Below are positions 24,896 through 33,476 of a DNA stretch of 64,000 nt, piece after piece. The stretch lies in the NCBI GenBank assembly GCA_016293925.1, contig JAEDCX010000001.1, positions 1 to 64,000 of the forward strand, written 5' to 3'. The notes below the pieces were generated by a model. That model worked only from the letters and a program-made list of their open reading frames with translations. It was not told where the DNA came from and did no database searches. Numbering within the stretch: position 1 is the stretch's first letter; each line of letters begins with the position of its first letter. The DNA is from Lachnospiraceae bacterium. GTDB lineage: Bacteria > Bacillota > Clostridia > Lachnospirales > Lachnospiraceae. Position numbers and translations under genes: made by a program.

Positions 24896-27800
24896 TTAGT
24901 TATTCTCTGCTACTTTAGATGCCGTAGCTTCATTGATCTTTCTTGCTCTGATAATGGCTCTTGTCACATTATAGACCGTATAGATTGCGGTAAGGAGTAA
25001 GATCAACCAGTGAATCCAGCACCCGTTTGTGCGAAGATCAGCTGCAAGCGGAACGTCCTCTTCCTCGATGGTCTCGGTCGGTACACGATCTACACCTTCC
25101 ACGTCGCCATCCTCCTCGATAGACGGAGCAAGCGGTGTATCATCATCATCAATGGTCTCTACAACGGGCTCTCTGTCAACACCTGCTACATCGCCTTCGT
25201 CCTCTTCCTCCTCAATCGGTTCGGGAGCAGGAGTCTGTTCAGGCTCTTCCTCAATAATCGGCTCAAGCGGTGTAGGCTCCTCGCCAATGATTACCGGTTC
25301 CGGATCCTCTGTCGGAACTGTAGTCGGAATGCTCCGGTACAATACAACTGCTACATATACGTCATTCTCTGCATCATACTCATAGCTTACCAGAACGCCG
25401 TTCTCGCAGTTACCCGGCTTATAGCTGTTTAAGTAAGAAGCTTCAATTGCCTCATCGAATGCAGCCACTTTGGAAACTGCAACCGTCATATTTGTAGCAT
25501 GAATCGGTGTACCGGTTGTGCTGTCTACGAAGTAGTTGATTACTACGTCTGCTCTGTCCTCTGCCGTGTAGATCACACGATAGTTCTTATCTTCTGTTGC
25601 AATACCTGTAACAACAGGCTTGCCTTCTTCGTTTACTTCTGCCTGAGCTACATACTCATCGAACTCCGGAAGTACGATCTCATATTTCTCATCCAGTGCT
25701 GCCACTCTGGTAACAACAATCGGATTACCATTTTCATCTGTGAAAGGTACGAACTCGTCACCGTCCATGGTTCCAACCTCTACGGTGATGGTAAACTTCT
25801 GGTTCATAATGATACCATCTACATGATATCCGTCACCCTCTGTTTTAATTACATACCAGTAAACATATTCATCATCTTTCAATTCAACGCCGATGGTTGC
25901 CAATGCATCTCTATCCGGTACTGTATCAAGATACTGTGCTACTGCATCTCCCTTAACACCTTTTTTGTAGATTGCGATCTCGTCAGCATTGGACTCCCCA
26001 TCCCATTTCAGAGTACCTTTTACAATCTTGCTGTAGTTATTCTTCGGATAAGAAGAAACCTCGCTTGGCTGTGTCAGTCCTCTGTTCAATACATAATATC
26101 CGGCAACGACTGTTTTTGTATCGGTTTCTGCCTTTGTATTGTCTGCCAATTCCTGTACTGCCTCTGCATAATCCTTGGCATTGTTGTAAGCAGCCTGGGC
26201 ATCGTCAACATTTTTCTGTGCTGCTGCAAGTGCTTCCTCTGCTTCTTTCAGTTCCAGCTGTGCCAGTTTCAAAGCATCCAGTCTGGCCTGTGCTGCCTCC
26301 AGATCCTTAACAGCCTGTGTATACTTCGCCAGTGCATCAACTTCTGCCTGTTTTGCTTCCGCTGCTTTTGCTGCTGCCTGTGCTGCCGCTACTGCATCGA
26401 AGGTTGCGGAATATGCTGCAAACTCTGCAGACTCAACAGTTGCAATTGTCAGCTTATCTGCTTCCCATGCAATGATGGTATCCAAATTCTCTTCATTCTT
26501 GCCGATCAGCAGGGTAAGTCCGTCATCGGTATAGGTGATTTTCCAGCCGTCGATGGAAATCTTGTTGTAATCGAACTCCATACCCCATTCAGCAAATTTC
26601 TTCTCAAGGTAGGACTTAATATTCCAGATACTGAAATCATTGTCTGTTGCATCTGCATAATTCTGATGAAGAGCTACTGCATTGTCATATTTCTCGTTTG
26701 CTGTCTTCAGATCAGCCAGCAGCTGCGTATATTCCGCATCATCCTTGGTATCATATGTGACTGCTGCATCGTTGTTGTAGATGTAGTCAGTTACGGTTGC
26801 CAGAGCAGCCTTCTGCTCTGCCATCTGAGTTGCAAGGGTAGTTGCCTTGTTGTTTGCTTCCGTCATGGCACTCTGTGCCGCTGCCATCTTTGCATATGCT
26901 GCATCATAATCCGCTACAATCTTCTTCGCTGCATCGATCTCAGCCTGTGTATAGTACTTCTTCCACCAAAGCATGCCGCTCTTTACATCCTTGGTTGTTT
27001 TGGTAGCAGTTACTCTTGCATTGTTAATCTGTCCTGCAAGGCTGTTTACAATATTCGCATTCTCCACAAAGATCGGATACTGCTCTTCGTATACTTTCTC
27101 GTAATCGCTCTTTGCTCCTGCGTATGCTTCTGTGGTCTCTTCAACCTGTACTGCAAGTGCTTCGGAATCAACACCCTTTACTTCTTCCAGATTCTCAACA
27201 GCCTCGTCTGCTGCTGTCTGTGCTTCGTCTGCTGCGGCCTGTGCCTCATCTGCTGCTTCTGCTGCAGTCTTTGCATTGGTCATTGCTGCATCGTATGCTT
27301 CCTTTGCTGCGTTCACTGCAGCCGTTGCATCGTCAATTGCCTTCTGAGCTGCCTCAAGGGCTTCTGTTGCATCCGTAATGGCTGCAACACCGGCGATCTG
27401 GGCGGTGGCTACCGCATCTTCATAATCCAGAACTGCCTGCTCCAGAATAGCCAGAGCCTCTGTATATGCGCCGTATGCTGTGTCTGCTGCGGTTGCTGCC
27501 TTATCTGCTTCTTCCTGTGCAACCTTTGCATATCTCTGAGCGGTAAACTGATCTGCTGCATTGGCTACTTTCCATGCTGCTTCCTCAGCGGCCTCTTTTG
27601 CTGCAAGTGCATCTGCCTCAGCGGCTTCTGCTGCTTCCAGTTTCTCCTGTGTTTCCTGTACAGCATCTCCGACGATGTCATCCAGAACTTCCTCTGTCTC
27701 CTGCTGAAGTTCTTCGATCGCTTCGTTTGCCTCCTCTACCTCGGTCTCAGCGGTATCGATTGCTTCCTCGATCTCCTCGGTAACAGCTTCCTCGGCGGTA

Positions 27801-28078
27801 GTTCCCAGCGCTTCAGCTGCTGCTACGGCATCTTCTGCTGCCTGGCTTGCGAGAAATGCTGCTTCATCTGCACTCTCTGCCGCATCTACGATTGCTGCCA
27901 GATCATCATCCACAGTAATCTCCTCGGCAGCGTTTACATCACCTGCGATGGCATCTTCCTGATACACAACATCATTTGCCTGTACAGTCATGACAGTGCA
28001 TTGAACCGCCTCAAACACCATCAGCGCGCTGACCAGTAATGTAACTCCTCTTTTTGCTGCTCTGTTCATCTTTCTCAT
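24896..28078 (-). CDS. Large alanine-rich coiled-coil surface protein
   Basis: A 1060-residue protein. The signal peptide is near residues 1-35 (RGVTLLVSALMVFEAVQCTV, then VQAND). Residues of about 45-330 and 570-670 are Ala/Glu-rich heptad sequence such as KAAEEADEAQ-type stretches, consistent with long coiled coils or a helical stalk. Residues of about 680-960 carry beta modules like surface MucBP-type repeats. An acidic Pro/Glu region with two copies of a GVDR-x-P-x-ETI-x-PLA unit follows, then the tail EEEDVPLAADLRTNGC, WIHW, a membrane helix and basic residues. There is no LPxTG; the PLA motif resembles acidic stretches that precede sortase signals in related bacteria. Adhesin or stalk function is inferred. 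Confidence 0.78.
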   Translation of the reverse strand: MRKMNRAAKRGVTLLVSALMVFEAVQCTVMTVQANDVVYQEDAIAGDVNAAEEITVDDDLAAIVDAAESADEAAFLASQAAEDAVAAAEALGTTAEEAVTEEIEEAIDTAETEVEEANEAIEELQQETEEVLDDIVGDAVQETQEKLEAAEAAEADALAAKEAAEEAAWKVANAADQFTAQRYAKVAQEEADKAATAADTAYGAYTEALAILEQAVLDYEDAVATAQIAGVAAITDATEALEAAQKAIDDATAAVNAAKEAYDAAMTNAKTAAEAADEAQAAADEAQTAADEAVENLEEVKGVDSEALAVQVEETTEAYAGAKSDYEKVYEEQYPIFVENANIVNSLAGQINNARVTATKTTKDVKSGMLWWKKYYTQAEIDAAKKIVADYDAAYAKMAAAQSAMTEANNKATTLATQMAEQKAALATVTDYIYNNDAAVTYDTKDDAEYTQLLADLKTANEKYDNAVALHQNYADATDNDFSIWNIKSYLEKKFAEWGMEFDYNKISIDGWKITYTDDGLTLLIGKNEENLDTIIAWEADKLTIATVESAEFAAYSATFDAVAAAQAAAKAAEAKQAEVDALAKYTQAVKDLEAAQARLDALKLAQLELKEAEEALAAAQKNVDDAQAAYNNAKDYAEAVQELADNTKAETDTKTVVAGYYVLNRGLTQPSEVSSYPKNNYSKIVKGTLKWDGESNADEIAIYKKGVKGDAVAQYLDTVPDRDALATIGVELKDDEYVYWYVIKTEGDGYHVDGIIMNQKFTITVEVGTMDGDEFVPFTDENGNPIVVTRVAALDEKYEIVLPEFDEYVAQAEVNEEGKPVVTGIATEDKNYRVIYTAEDRADVVINYFVDSTTGTPIHATNMTVAVSKVAAFDEAIEASYLNSYKPGNCENGVLVSYEYDAENDVYVAVVLYRSIPTTVPTEDPEPVIIGEEPTPLEPIIEEEPEQTPAPEPIEEEEDEGDVAGVDREPVVETIDDDDTPLAPSIEEDGDVEGVDRVPTETIEEEDVPLAADLRTNGCWIHWLILLLTAIYTVYNVTRAIIRARKINEATASKVAENN

Positions 28079-28200
28079 TGATTTCTTCTCCTTATTAAAT
28101 ATCCCTTTATATATCGCTCTTTTGTACCATTCTATAGATAAAGACGGAATTCATTTTGCAAAAAGCTCACAATTTACCAAATTTTTGAATTATTTTCCAT

Positions 28201-28557
28201 CTACTCTGTATGAATCCTTGCAACGGCATCCATCTCCAGTGTCTGAATCCGTTCTCGCAGGGAGTGGATCCGCCAACGCCCCCGGATCGGTTCTTCCTTG
28301 ATTCTCTCCCGGAACTGTAATTCCAGAATTCTGTTCTGCAGCCGTCTGCAACGATACAGGTACAGCCCCGCCGCAAACAGAACCAGAATCAATGCGATTC
28401 CAAACAATGCATAGGGAAACAAAAAGGTCTGTCCCATTCCGACGGCCAGAGGTGTTGCTTCCTCCTCCATCACAGTCAATATGTATTGCGGATCACTATT
28501 TACGGATCCGGCAATCTCCGGTTGCAACGTACACGCTGATAGGATCATATCATTCAT
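28201..28557 (-). CDS. Single-pass membrane protein with EEE-x-x-PLA motif
   Basis: A 118-residue protein. A short N-terminal part contains VMEEEATPLAVGMG, then comes one membrane segment (YALFGIALILVLFAAGLYLY) and an Arg/Glu-rich cytoplasmic helix to the end. The EEE-x-x-PLA element just before the membrane helix echoes the tails of the two secreted proteins downstream. No cleavable signal peptide is evident. The start at 28557 has an AAAGGAG site seven bases upstream. It is the first gene of the minus-strand surface group, 122 bases before the large coiled-coil gene. Function unknown. Confidence 0.65.
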   Translation of the reverse strand: MNDMILSACTLQPEIAGSVNSDPQYILTVMEEEATPLAVGMGQTFLFPYALFGIALILVLFAAGLYLYRCRRLQNRILELQFRERIKEEPIRGRWRIHSLRERIQTLEMDAVARIHTE

Positions 28558-28643
28558 ACTCCGGCTCCTTTGCCTGTCTAATACATGTTACATATATTAA
28601 GACACTTCCCGGCAAAAAAAAAGCTCAAAAATTCTTCAAAAAC

Positions 28644-28672
28644 TTTTCATTTTCGGGAACATCCTATATAAT
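28644..28672 (+). promoter_or_regulatory. Promoter of the pilin-like operon
   Basis: TTTTCA, 17-base spacer, TATAAT, 35 bases before the TTG start at 28708. A GGGAAC just upstream of the -10 resembles an ECF-sigma -35 element, so control by the sigma factor of this operon is conceivable. Confidence 0.5.
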
Positions 28673-28707
28673 ATAGGTAGTTATTCAAAAACGGAGGTAT
28701 CAGATCT

Positions 28708-29415
28708 TTGAAACGTCACGAAATATTCAAACATTATAGATGCGTCAAATTTATTCAGCTGGGGTTGCTTGGCGGCATTACCATTGCGTCATTTTTCTTT
28801 CTTTTTACAAATGATGCCACCCGCCGAACGATTTATACCAATCGGTCTCTATTTACACTTGCGACCATTCTCTGGGGGGTTCTGCTCTTTTCCTTCCTGT
28901 GGCTGCTCTATGATTTCACAAAAATGCAGTTTTTCATCCGGGAGGAACGGGCGCTGAACAAAGCCGCCTATCTGGACCGGGTTACCGCGCTTCCGAACCG
29001 CAATAGTCTGGATCGTTTTTTCCAATTGAACCATTCCTCTCACGATATGTCTACTCTGGGATGTGTACTGATGTCCATTTCCAATCTGTATGAGATCAAT
29101 GATACACTGGGACACGACAGAGGAGATGTTGCACTGCAACGGTTTTCTGACCTTCTGGAAACACAGGCAGAAGATTCCATATTCGTCGGAAGAAATGGCG
29201 GCAACGAATTTCTTGCCCTGATCGAACAGTGTGACAATTCTGCTATGGAACGTTTTCTGTCCTCCATCCGGGAGGCGGTCAATTCCTATAATACCGCAGA
29301 ACAGTGTCCCGTTCATCTGGACATTGAATATACCTATACGATGAATTCCGAATTAGGCGCGACCCGCTTCTCGGATTTGGTTACCCATACATACAAAAAA
29401 TCACGCAAAGGATAA
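28708..29415 (+). CDS. Membrane protein with degenerate GGDEF domain
   Basis: The 235-residue protein has two N-terminal membrane helices (LGLLGGITIASFFFLF and FTLATILWGVLLFSFLWLLY) and then a GGDEF-like domain starting DRVTALPNRNSLDRFF. The signature reads GRNGGNEFLALI, so the third residue of GGDEF is Asn. This residue is Asp or Glu in active diguanylate cyclases, so catalytic activity is doubtful. The start is a TTG at 28708 after GGAGG. The stop is followed five bases later by the sigma factor start, whose ribosome site lies inside this gene's last codons. It may sense a membrane signal for the operon, or act as a GTP-binding or regulatory remnant. Confidence 0.8.
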   Translation: MKRHEIFKHYRCVKFIQLGLLGGITIASFFFLFTNDATRRTIYTNRSLFTLATILWGVLLFSFLWLLYDFTKMQFFIREERALNKAAYLDRVTALPNRNSLDRFFQLNHSSHDMSTLGCVLMSISNLYEINDTLGHDRGDVALQRFSDLLETQAEDSIFVGRNGGNEFLALIEQCDNSAMERFLSSIREAVNSYNTAEQCPVHLDIEYTYTMNSELGATRFSDLVTHTYKKSRKG

Positions 29416-29420
29416 TCCGC

Positions 29421-29981
29421 ATGGCAAAAGAGCCGGATCATAACTACATTGCTTCTCTGGTCACATTGGCACAGCATCAGGATTCCAATGCGTTTGCAGA
29501 GTTATATGCAATGACTTACAACAAGGTATACAATTATGCCTGCCACTACCTGAAGGACGAATACCTCGCACAGGACGCTGTGCAGGAGGTGTATATTAGT
29601 GTACTCAAAAATCTCGGCAAGCTGGAGGATCCTCTGCTCTTTATCGCATGGCTCAACAAAATCAGTTTTCACGTCTGCTATGATATCTGTGCGAAGCGGA
29701 ATGCGAAGTACGGTGTGATTGACGACGAGATTCTGGAACTGGTGAAGGATGATTCCATCGATTCCAACCCAGAGGAGCAGACGATGCAACGGGACGAATC
29801 GGTAAGGCTCCGGGAAGCAATCGACCGGCTTCCACTCAATGAAAAAGAAGTCATTACCATGAAGTATTTCAATAATATGAAACTGGATGACATTGCCAGT
29901 GCCACCGGTTCCAGCAAGAGTACTGTCAAGCGCCACATTGCTTCCGCAACGGAACGGTTGCAGCAAATCATGAAAGAATAG
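29421..29981 (+). CDS. ECF-type RNA polymerase sigma factor
   Basis: The 186-residue protein has sigma region 2 near residues 20-90 (AFAELYAMTYNKVYNYACHY, LAQDAVQEVYISVLKNL) and region 4 near 125-180 (LPLNEKEVITMKYFNNMKLD, TGSSKSTVKRHIASA helix-turn-helix), with no region 1 or 3. This is the ECF/group 4 plan. It directs RNA polymerase to a small regulon and is usually held by a membrane anti-sigma encoded next to it; the next gene is a candidate. Target promoters cannot be defined here, but self-control of the operon is plausible. Confidence 0.88.
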   Translation: MAKEPDHNYIASLVTLAQHQDSNAFAELYAMTYNKVYNYACHYLKDEYLAQDAVQEVYISVLKNLGKLEDPLLFIAWLNKISFHVCYDICAKRNAKYGVIDDEILELVKDDSIDSNPEEQTMQRDESVRLREAIDRLPLNEKEVITMKYFNNMKLDDIASATGSSKSTVKRHIASATERLQQIMKE

Positions 29982-29993
29982 GAGATGTTCGCA

Positions 29994-30488
29994 TTGTTAC
30001 GTAAGAAAAAGAATACTTATGAAATGAATATTGACAGTGCCAATGCAGCACTTCAGAATATATTTGCCGCCTGTGATCAAAAGCCCAATACCATGCCTTT
30101 TGATACTATACTGCTGCGTCAGCAGGCGAATACCCGGTCCTATGCCATTGCAAAGCATATTGCAGAACTGTTCATTCTTCTGCTGTTCGGTCTCCCTTTG
30201 CTGTTTCCCCACAGTAAGGCCAAAATATTCACACAGAGCACGCATACAAAGCTTACCCTGGAGAGTCATTACATCTCCGGAGAGCAGTTTACTCTGGACA
30301 TTGCCGGCGGCGACATTGATTACAGACAGTGCTATGCAGTCAGTGCCGACGGCACCAGATACGAGCCGATTTTCCAAGGTTCTTCCAACGACAGCATTGT
30401 TTTCCCGTATGCCGGCAAGGAGATCAATATCTACATCTATGACACGTCAGGAAACTGCCTGCAGTTAATCCTGACACCACTGAACTGA
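29994..30488 (+). CDS. Membrane protein, possible anti-sigma factor
   Basis: About 164 residues. The cytoplasmic N-terminal part (to about residue 60) lacks the zinc HxxxCxxC signature of ZAS anti-sigmas. One membrane helix follows (HIAELFILLLFGLPLLF), then an extracytoplasmic beta-rich domain. Its place straight after the ECF sigma gene and its one-helix topology suggest an anti-sigma or sensor, but no recognised domain supports this. I prefer the TTG at 29994, nine bases after GGAG; the ATG at 29985 touches the GGAG and would be poorly placed. Confidence 0.55.
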   Translation: MLRKKKNTYEMNIDSANAALQNIFAACDQKPNTMPFDTILLRQQANTRSYAIAKHIAELFILLLFGLPLLFPHSKAKIFTQSTHTKLTLESHYISGEQFTLDIAGGDIDYRQCYAVSADGTRYEPIFQGSSNDSIVFPYAGKEINIYIYDTSGNCLQLILTPLN

Positions 30489-30499
30489 CAGGTAATCAC

Positions 30500-31495
30500 A
30501 TGAAACGAATAAAATATTTCACGCTGATAGCGGTTTCCGCGCTCTTCCTCAATGCCTGCGGCAGCACTACAGATTCCGCCGACAGAGTCATCAGCGTTAC
30601 AGGAAACGGGCAGGTCACATCCGATCCCGCGTCACAAGTGAATACAAATCCGATCACTCCCTCGGGTTCCACCGCAGGAACGCGGGATAATTCCCCCGTT
30701 GTTCTGCAACCGGAAGCTGCGGGAACGACTGTGTACAGTTGTCCGGTGGCCTCCATAGATGCCTCCCATGCATCTCAGGGATACATCATGGTGGAATATA
30801 CCGGCAGCGTCTCCAAAGTCAAACTACAGATCAACAGCCCCACCGGAACCACATACAACTACAATCTTACCTCCGGTAACGGTTACGAGGTATTTCCCCT
30901 TTCCGGGGACGGCAAATATACGGTAGGTGTTCTGGAAAATGCAAGCGGCAATGAGTATTACCGTGTATTGACCGAGTCCTTTGAGGTCACACTGGAGAAT
31001 CCCTTCGGTCCATATCTGTATCCGAACCAGTATGTATGGTTCACGCAGGAGTCCGCCTGTGTCAGCAAGGCTGCTTGCCTTGCGGAAGGATATTCCACCG
31101 ATCTGGAAGTTGTGACTGTTGTTTTTGAGTATGTGGTTAATCACATTACCTATGATTATGATCTGGCAGCCAATGTTTCCAGCGGGTATCTGCCGAATCC
31201 GGATCATACCTTGTCCTGCCAGACCGGAATATGTCTCGACTACGCGTCCCTGATGGCCGCCATGTTGCGGAGTCAGGGCATTCCCACCCGTCTGGAAGTG
31301 GGGTACGCCGGAACTGCTTATCATGCCTGGATCAGTACCTATATCTCAGATATCGGATGGGTCAGCGGCATTATCTATTTTGACGGTCAGAGCTGGTCTA
31401 TCATGGACCCTACCTTTGCCGCAAACAACAGCGCCAGCGCAGTGAAAGAATTTATCGGAGATGGTGATAACTACTCCACCAAATACATCTATTAG
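30500..31495 (+). CDS. Lipoprotein with transglutaminase-like domain
   Basis: The 331-residue protein has a lipoprotein signal: FTLIAVSALFLNAC with the lipid-bearing Cys20. A Ser/Thr/Gly-rich linker and a beta domain follow. The C-terminal transglutaminase-like domain has a complete triad: Cys245 in TGICLDYASLMAAML, His275 in TAYHAWIST and Asp303 in WSIMDPTFA. Such domains act as proteases, peptidoglycan- or protein-cross-linking enzymes, or binding modules outside the cell. Lying between the anti-sigma-like and GspF-like genes, it may process or cross-link the pilin-like proteins, though this is inference. Confidence 0.85.
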   Translation: MKRIKYFTLIAVSALFLNACGSTTDSADRVISVTGNGQVTSDPASQVNTNPITPSGSTAGTRDNSPVVLQPEAAGTTVYSCPVASIDASHASQGYIMVEYTGSVSKVKLQINSPTGTTYNYNLTSGNGYEVFPLSGDGKYTVGVLENASGNEYYRVLTESFEVTLENPFGPYLYPNQYVWFTQESACVSKAACLAEGYSTDLEVVTVVFEYVVNHITYDYDLAANVSSGYLPNPDHTLSCQTGICLDYASLMAAMLRSQGIPTRLEVGYAGTAYHAWISTYISDIGWVSGIIYFDGQSWSIMDPTFAANNSASAVKEFIGDGDNYSTKYIY

Positions 31496-31520
31496 GCACA
31501 ATTGCCCGGAAAGGATCATT

Positions 31521-32567
31521 ATGAAAGAAAAGAAAATGCTGAGCAACCGTGAGATTGCCACATTCTGTTCCCAGGTTTCCATGATTTACAATGCCGGCAT
31601 CACTCCGGCAGAAGGAATGGGAATCCTGTTATCAGACACCACCAGTGCAGAGGGACGTGAGGTTATTGAGGAGATTCAGAAGCATTGCAGTATGGGCGAA
31701 CCGTTTCATTCCGCAGTTGCCGCATGCGGCGTTTTTCCCGACTATGTTGTCAACATGATGACAATCGGAGAGGAATCCGGCAATCTGGACGATGTTCTTG
31801 TTTCACTGACCAACTACTACGAACGGGAACAGTCGATTTCCGAGAGTATCCGCAGTGCTGTCAGTTATCCACTCGTCATGATCGGTATGATGCTGTTGGT
31901 CATCGTCGTTCTGCTGACCAAGGTATTACCCATCTTTCACCAGGTATTCATCCAGCTGGGATCTGATATGCAGGGCATCTCCAGAACCCTGATGCATCTG
32001 GGGGAAAGTATTCAGAAATACGCCGTAGTGATTATTGTTGTCCTGTGTGTCATCATTCTGTTTGGTTTGTTTCTGTCCAAAACCAGACCCGGCCATAGAC
32101 TGCTGTCCCGGTTTCTGAACAGTTTCCCCCTGACGAGAAACTTCAACGATAACATTGCCGCCGGGCGGTTTGCCAGTGGTATGGCGTTGATGCTGGGAAG
32201 CGGCATGGATACCTACGGAAGCCTTGATCTGGTGTCGGTTCTGGTTGCCAACAGACGGATGGAGACCAAAATCGCTGCCTGCAAACAGAAAATCACGGAC
32301 GGAATGAATTTCGCGGAAGCAGTTGCTGCCACCGGTATATTCTCCCACCTTCATTCGAAAATGGTATCTGTAGGGTTCCGTTCCGGTAATATTGATACGG
32401 TTATGCGCAAAATCGCAGACAATTATGAGCAGGAAACCGATCGCAGGATCAATTCCATCATTTCGATTCTGGAACCTACTCTAGTCATTATCCTGTCCAC
32501 AGTAGTCGGGCTGATCCTGTTGTCCGTCATCCTGCCGCTGATGGGAATCATGTCCAGCATCGGCTAA
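31521..32567 (+). CDS. GspF/PilC-type inner-membrane platform protein
   Basis: The 348-residue protein has two T2SSF domains (about 15-135 and 220-340). Typical motifs include FCSQVSMIYNAGITPAEGM, MMTIGEESGNLDDVL and a C-terminal LIRDILEPTLVIILS-type segment (here SIISILEPTLVIILSTVVG). Three membrane helices are visible. It is the platform of type II secretion or type IV pilus machines, on which pilins are assembled with an ATPase. The start at 31521 follows GAAAGGA; the upstream in-frame extension overlaps the previous gene. No ATPase gene lies in this operon. Confidence 0.9.
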   Translation: MKEKKMLSNREIATFCSQVSMIYNAGITPAEGMGILLSDTTSAEGREVIEEIQKHCSMGEPFHSAVAACGVFPDYVVNMMTIGEESGNLDDVLVSLTNYYEREQSISESIRSAVSYPLVMIGMMLLVIVVLLTKVLPIFHQVFIQLGSDMQGISRTLMHLGESIQKYAVVIIVVLCVIILFGLFLSKTRPGHRLLSRFLNSFPLTRNFNDNIAAGRFASGMALMLGSGMDTYGSLDLVSVLVANRRMETKIAACKQKITDGMNFAEAVAATGIFSHLHSKMVSVGFRSGNIDTVMRKIADNYEQETDRRINSIISILEPTLVIILSTVVGLILLSVILPLMGIMSSIG

Positions 32568-32633
32568 GGAACTGATTGGCACCCCGACCTTTGTATGTCG
32601 GTTTACTCAGATTGATGATACAGGAGAACTCAC

Positions 32634-32960
32634 ATGAATCGTTTTGCCAAGAGAAAGGTATCCCTTCGTTTTTTAGGGAAATTCAGAATATCTGTCATCG
32701 TTTTTGCAGCACTTATCATCGTGTTCCTCTGGGGGATCAGCAGTGTATCCCGTACTACCTCCGACAAACAGACGGAGAGCCTGGCCAATGCGCTTCGCCG
32801 AAGCATCATTCATTGTTACTGCGTCGAAGGCACTTACCCGCCCAGTCTGGAATACCTCACAGATCACTATGGTCTGATCTACGATGACAAACAGTTCTAC
32901 ATTGATTACGTTGCGTACGGTTCCAATATCATGCCGGATGTAACGATCATCGTGAAATAA
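32634..32960 (+). CDS. Short pilin-like membrane protein
   Basis: A 108-residue protein: a basic N-terminus (MNRFAKRKVSLRFLGKFRIS), one hydrophobic helix (VIVFAALIIVFLWGISSV) and a small soluble domain with two Cys (HCYCVEGTYPPSLEYLTDHY). This stretch resembles the start of GspG/type IV pilin globular domains, where LEYL follows an alpha1 helix. The helix lacks Glu5 and a Gly at -1, so classical prepilin peptidase processing is doubtful. It sits between the GspF-like gene and other pilin-like genes. Confidence 0.65.
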   Translation: MNRFAKRKVSLRFLGKFRISVIVFAALIIVFLWGISSVSRTTSDKQTESLANALRRSIIHCYCVEGTYPPSLEYLTDHYGLIYDDKQFYIDYVAYGSNIMPDVTIIVK

Positions 32961-32970
32961 GGAGCAGCCT

Positions 32971-33453
32971 ATGAATCAGTCAAAAGAAAGCAAGCATGTG
33001 GTAGATGTTCTTTTCGTCATCGCCCTCTTCTGTGTCTTCGCCATCTGCGCACTGATGCTGGTCATCATCGGCGCTGATGTGTACAAAAAAACAGTCCGGG
33101 ATATGGATGAGAATTACGATTCCAGAACTGCCTTTGCCTATGTCACGGAGAAAATACGGCAGAACGATGTCGCCAATGCCTTGTCCATCAAGCCCTTCGG
33201 GGAATCCGATGCCATATGCATTACCGAGTATTATAACGACACCGCATATATCACTTATCTCTACCTGCATGACGGTTTCCTGTGTGAACTGAATATGCGT
33301 GGAGACAGTAAACTGGATCCCTCTTCCGGAGATTCCATCCTGCCGGTTCAATCCTTTTTCATTGAGCAGGTGAATCCTCAGCTCTATCTCGTAAAACTTG
33401 CTACATCAACCGACACTACTACACTTTATATCAGTACCAGAAGCGGAAACTAG
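32971..33453 (+). CDS. DUF4860-like pilus-associated membrane protein
   Basis: A 160-residue protein: short polar start (MNQSKESKHVVDVLFVI), one membrane helix (ALFCVFAICALMLVIIGADV), then a beta-rich outer domain with RTAFAYVTEKIRQND and YLYLHDGFLCELN. I associate this pattern with the DUF4860 family found near clostridial GspF/pilin clusters, without certainty. It is ten bases after the previous gene and 23 bases before the next. A minor-pilin or tip-complex role is inferred. Confidence 0.68.
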   Translation: MNQSKESKHVVDVLFVIALFCVFAICALMLVIIGADVYKKTVRDMDENYDSRTAFAYVTEKIRQNDVANALSIKPFGESDAICITEYYNDTAYITYLYLHDGFLCELNMRGDSKLDPSSGDSILPVQSFFIEQVNPQLYLVKLATSTDTTTLYISTRSGN

Positions 33454-33476
33454 TTCTTTCCGTTGATCGGAGTTCT

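Noticed and set aside
25499..28039. 846-residue plus-strand ORF, very rich in Cys and Ile
   Set aside because: It is the antisense frame of the Ala/Glu-rich coiled-coil gene; GCA/GCT codon runs on the other strand produce Cys-rich shadow sequence. It has no ribosome site or plausible start.
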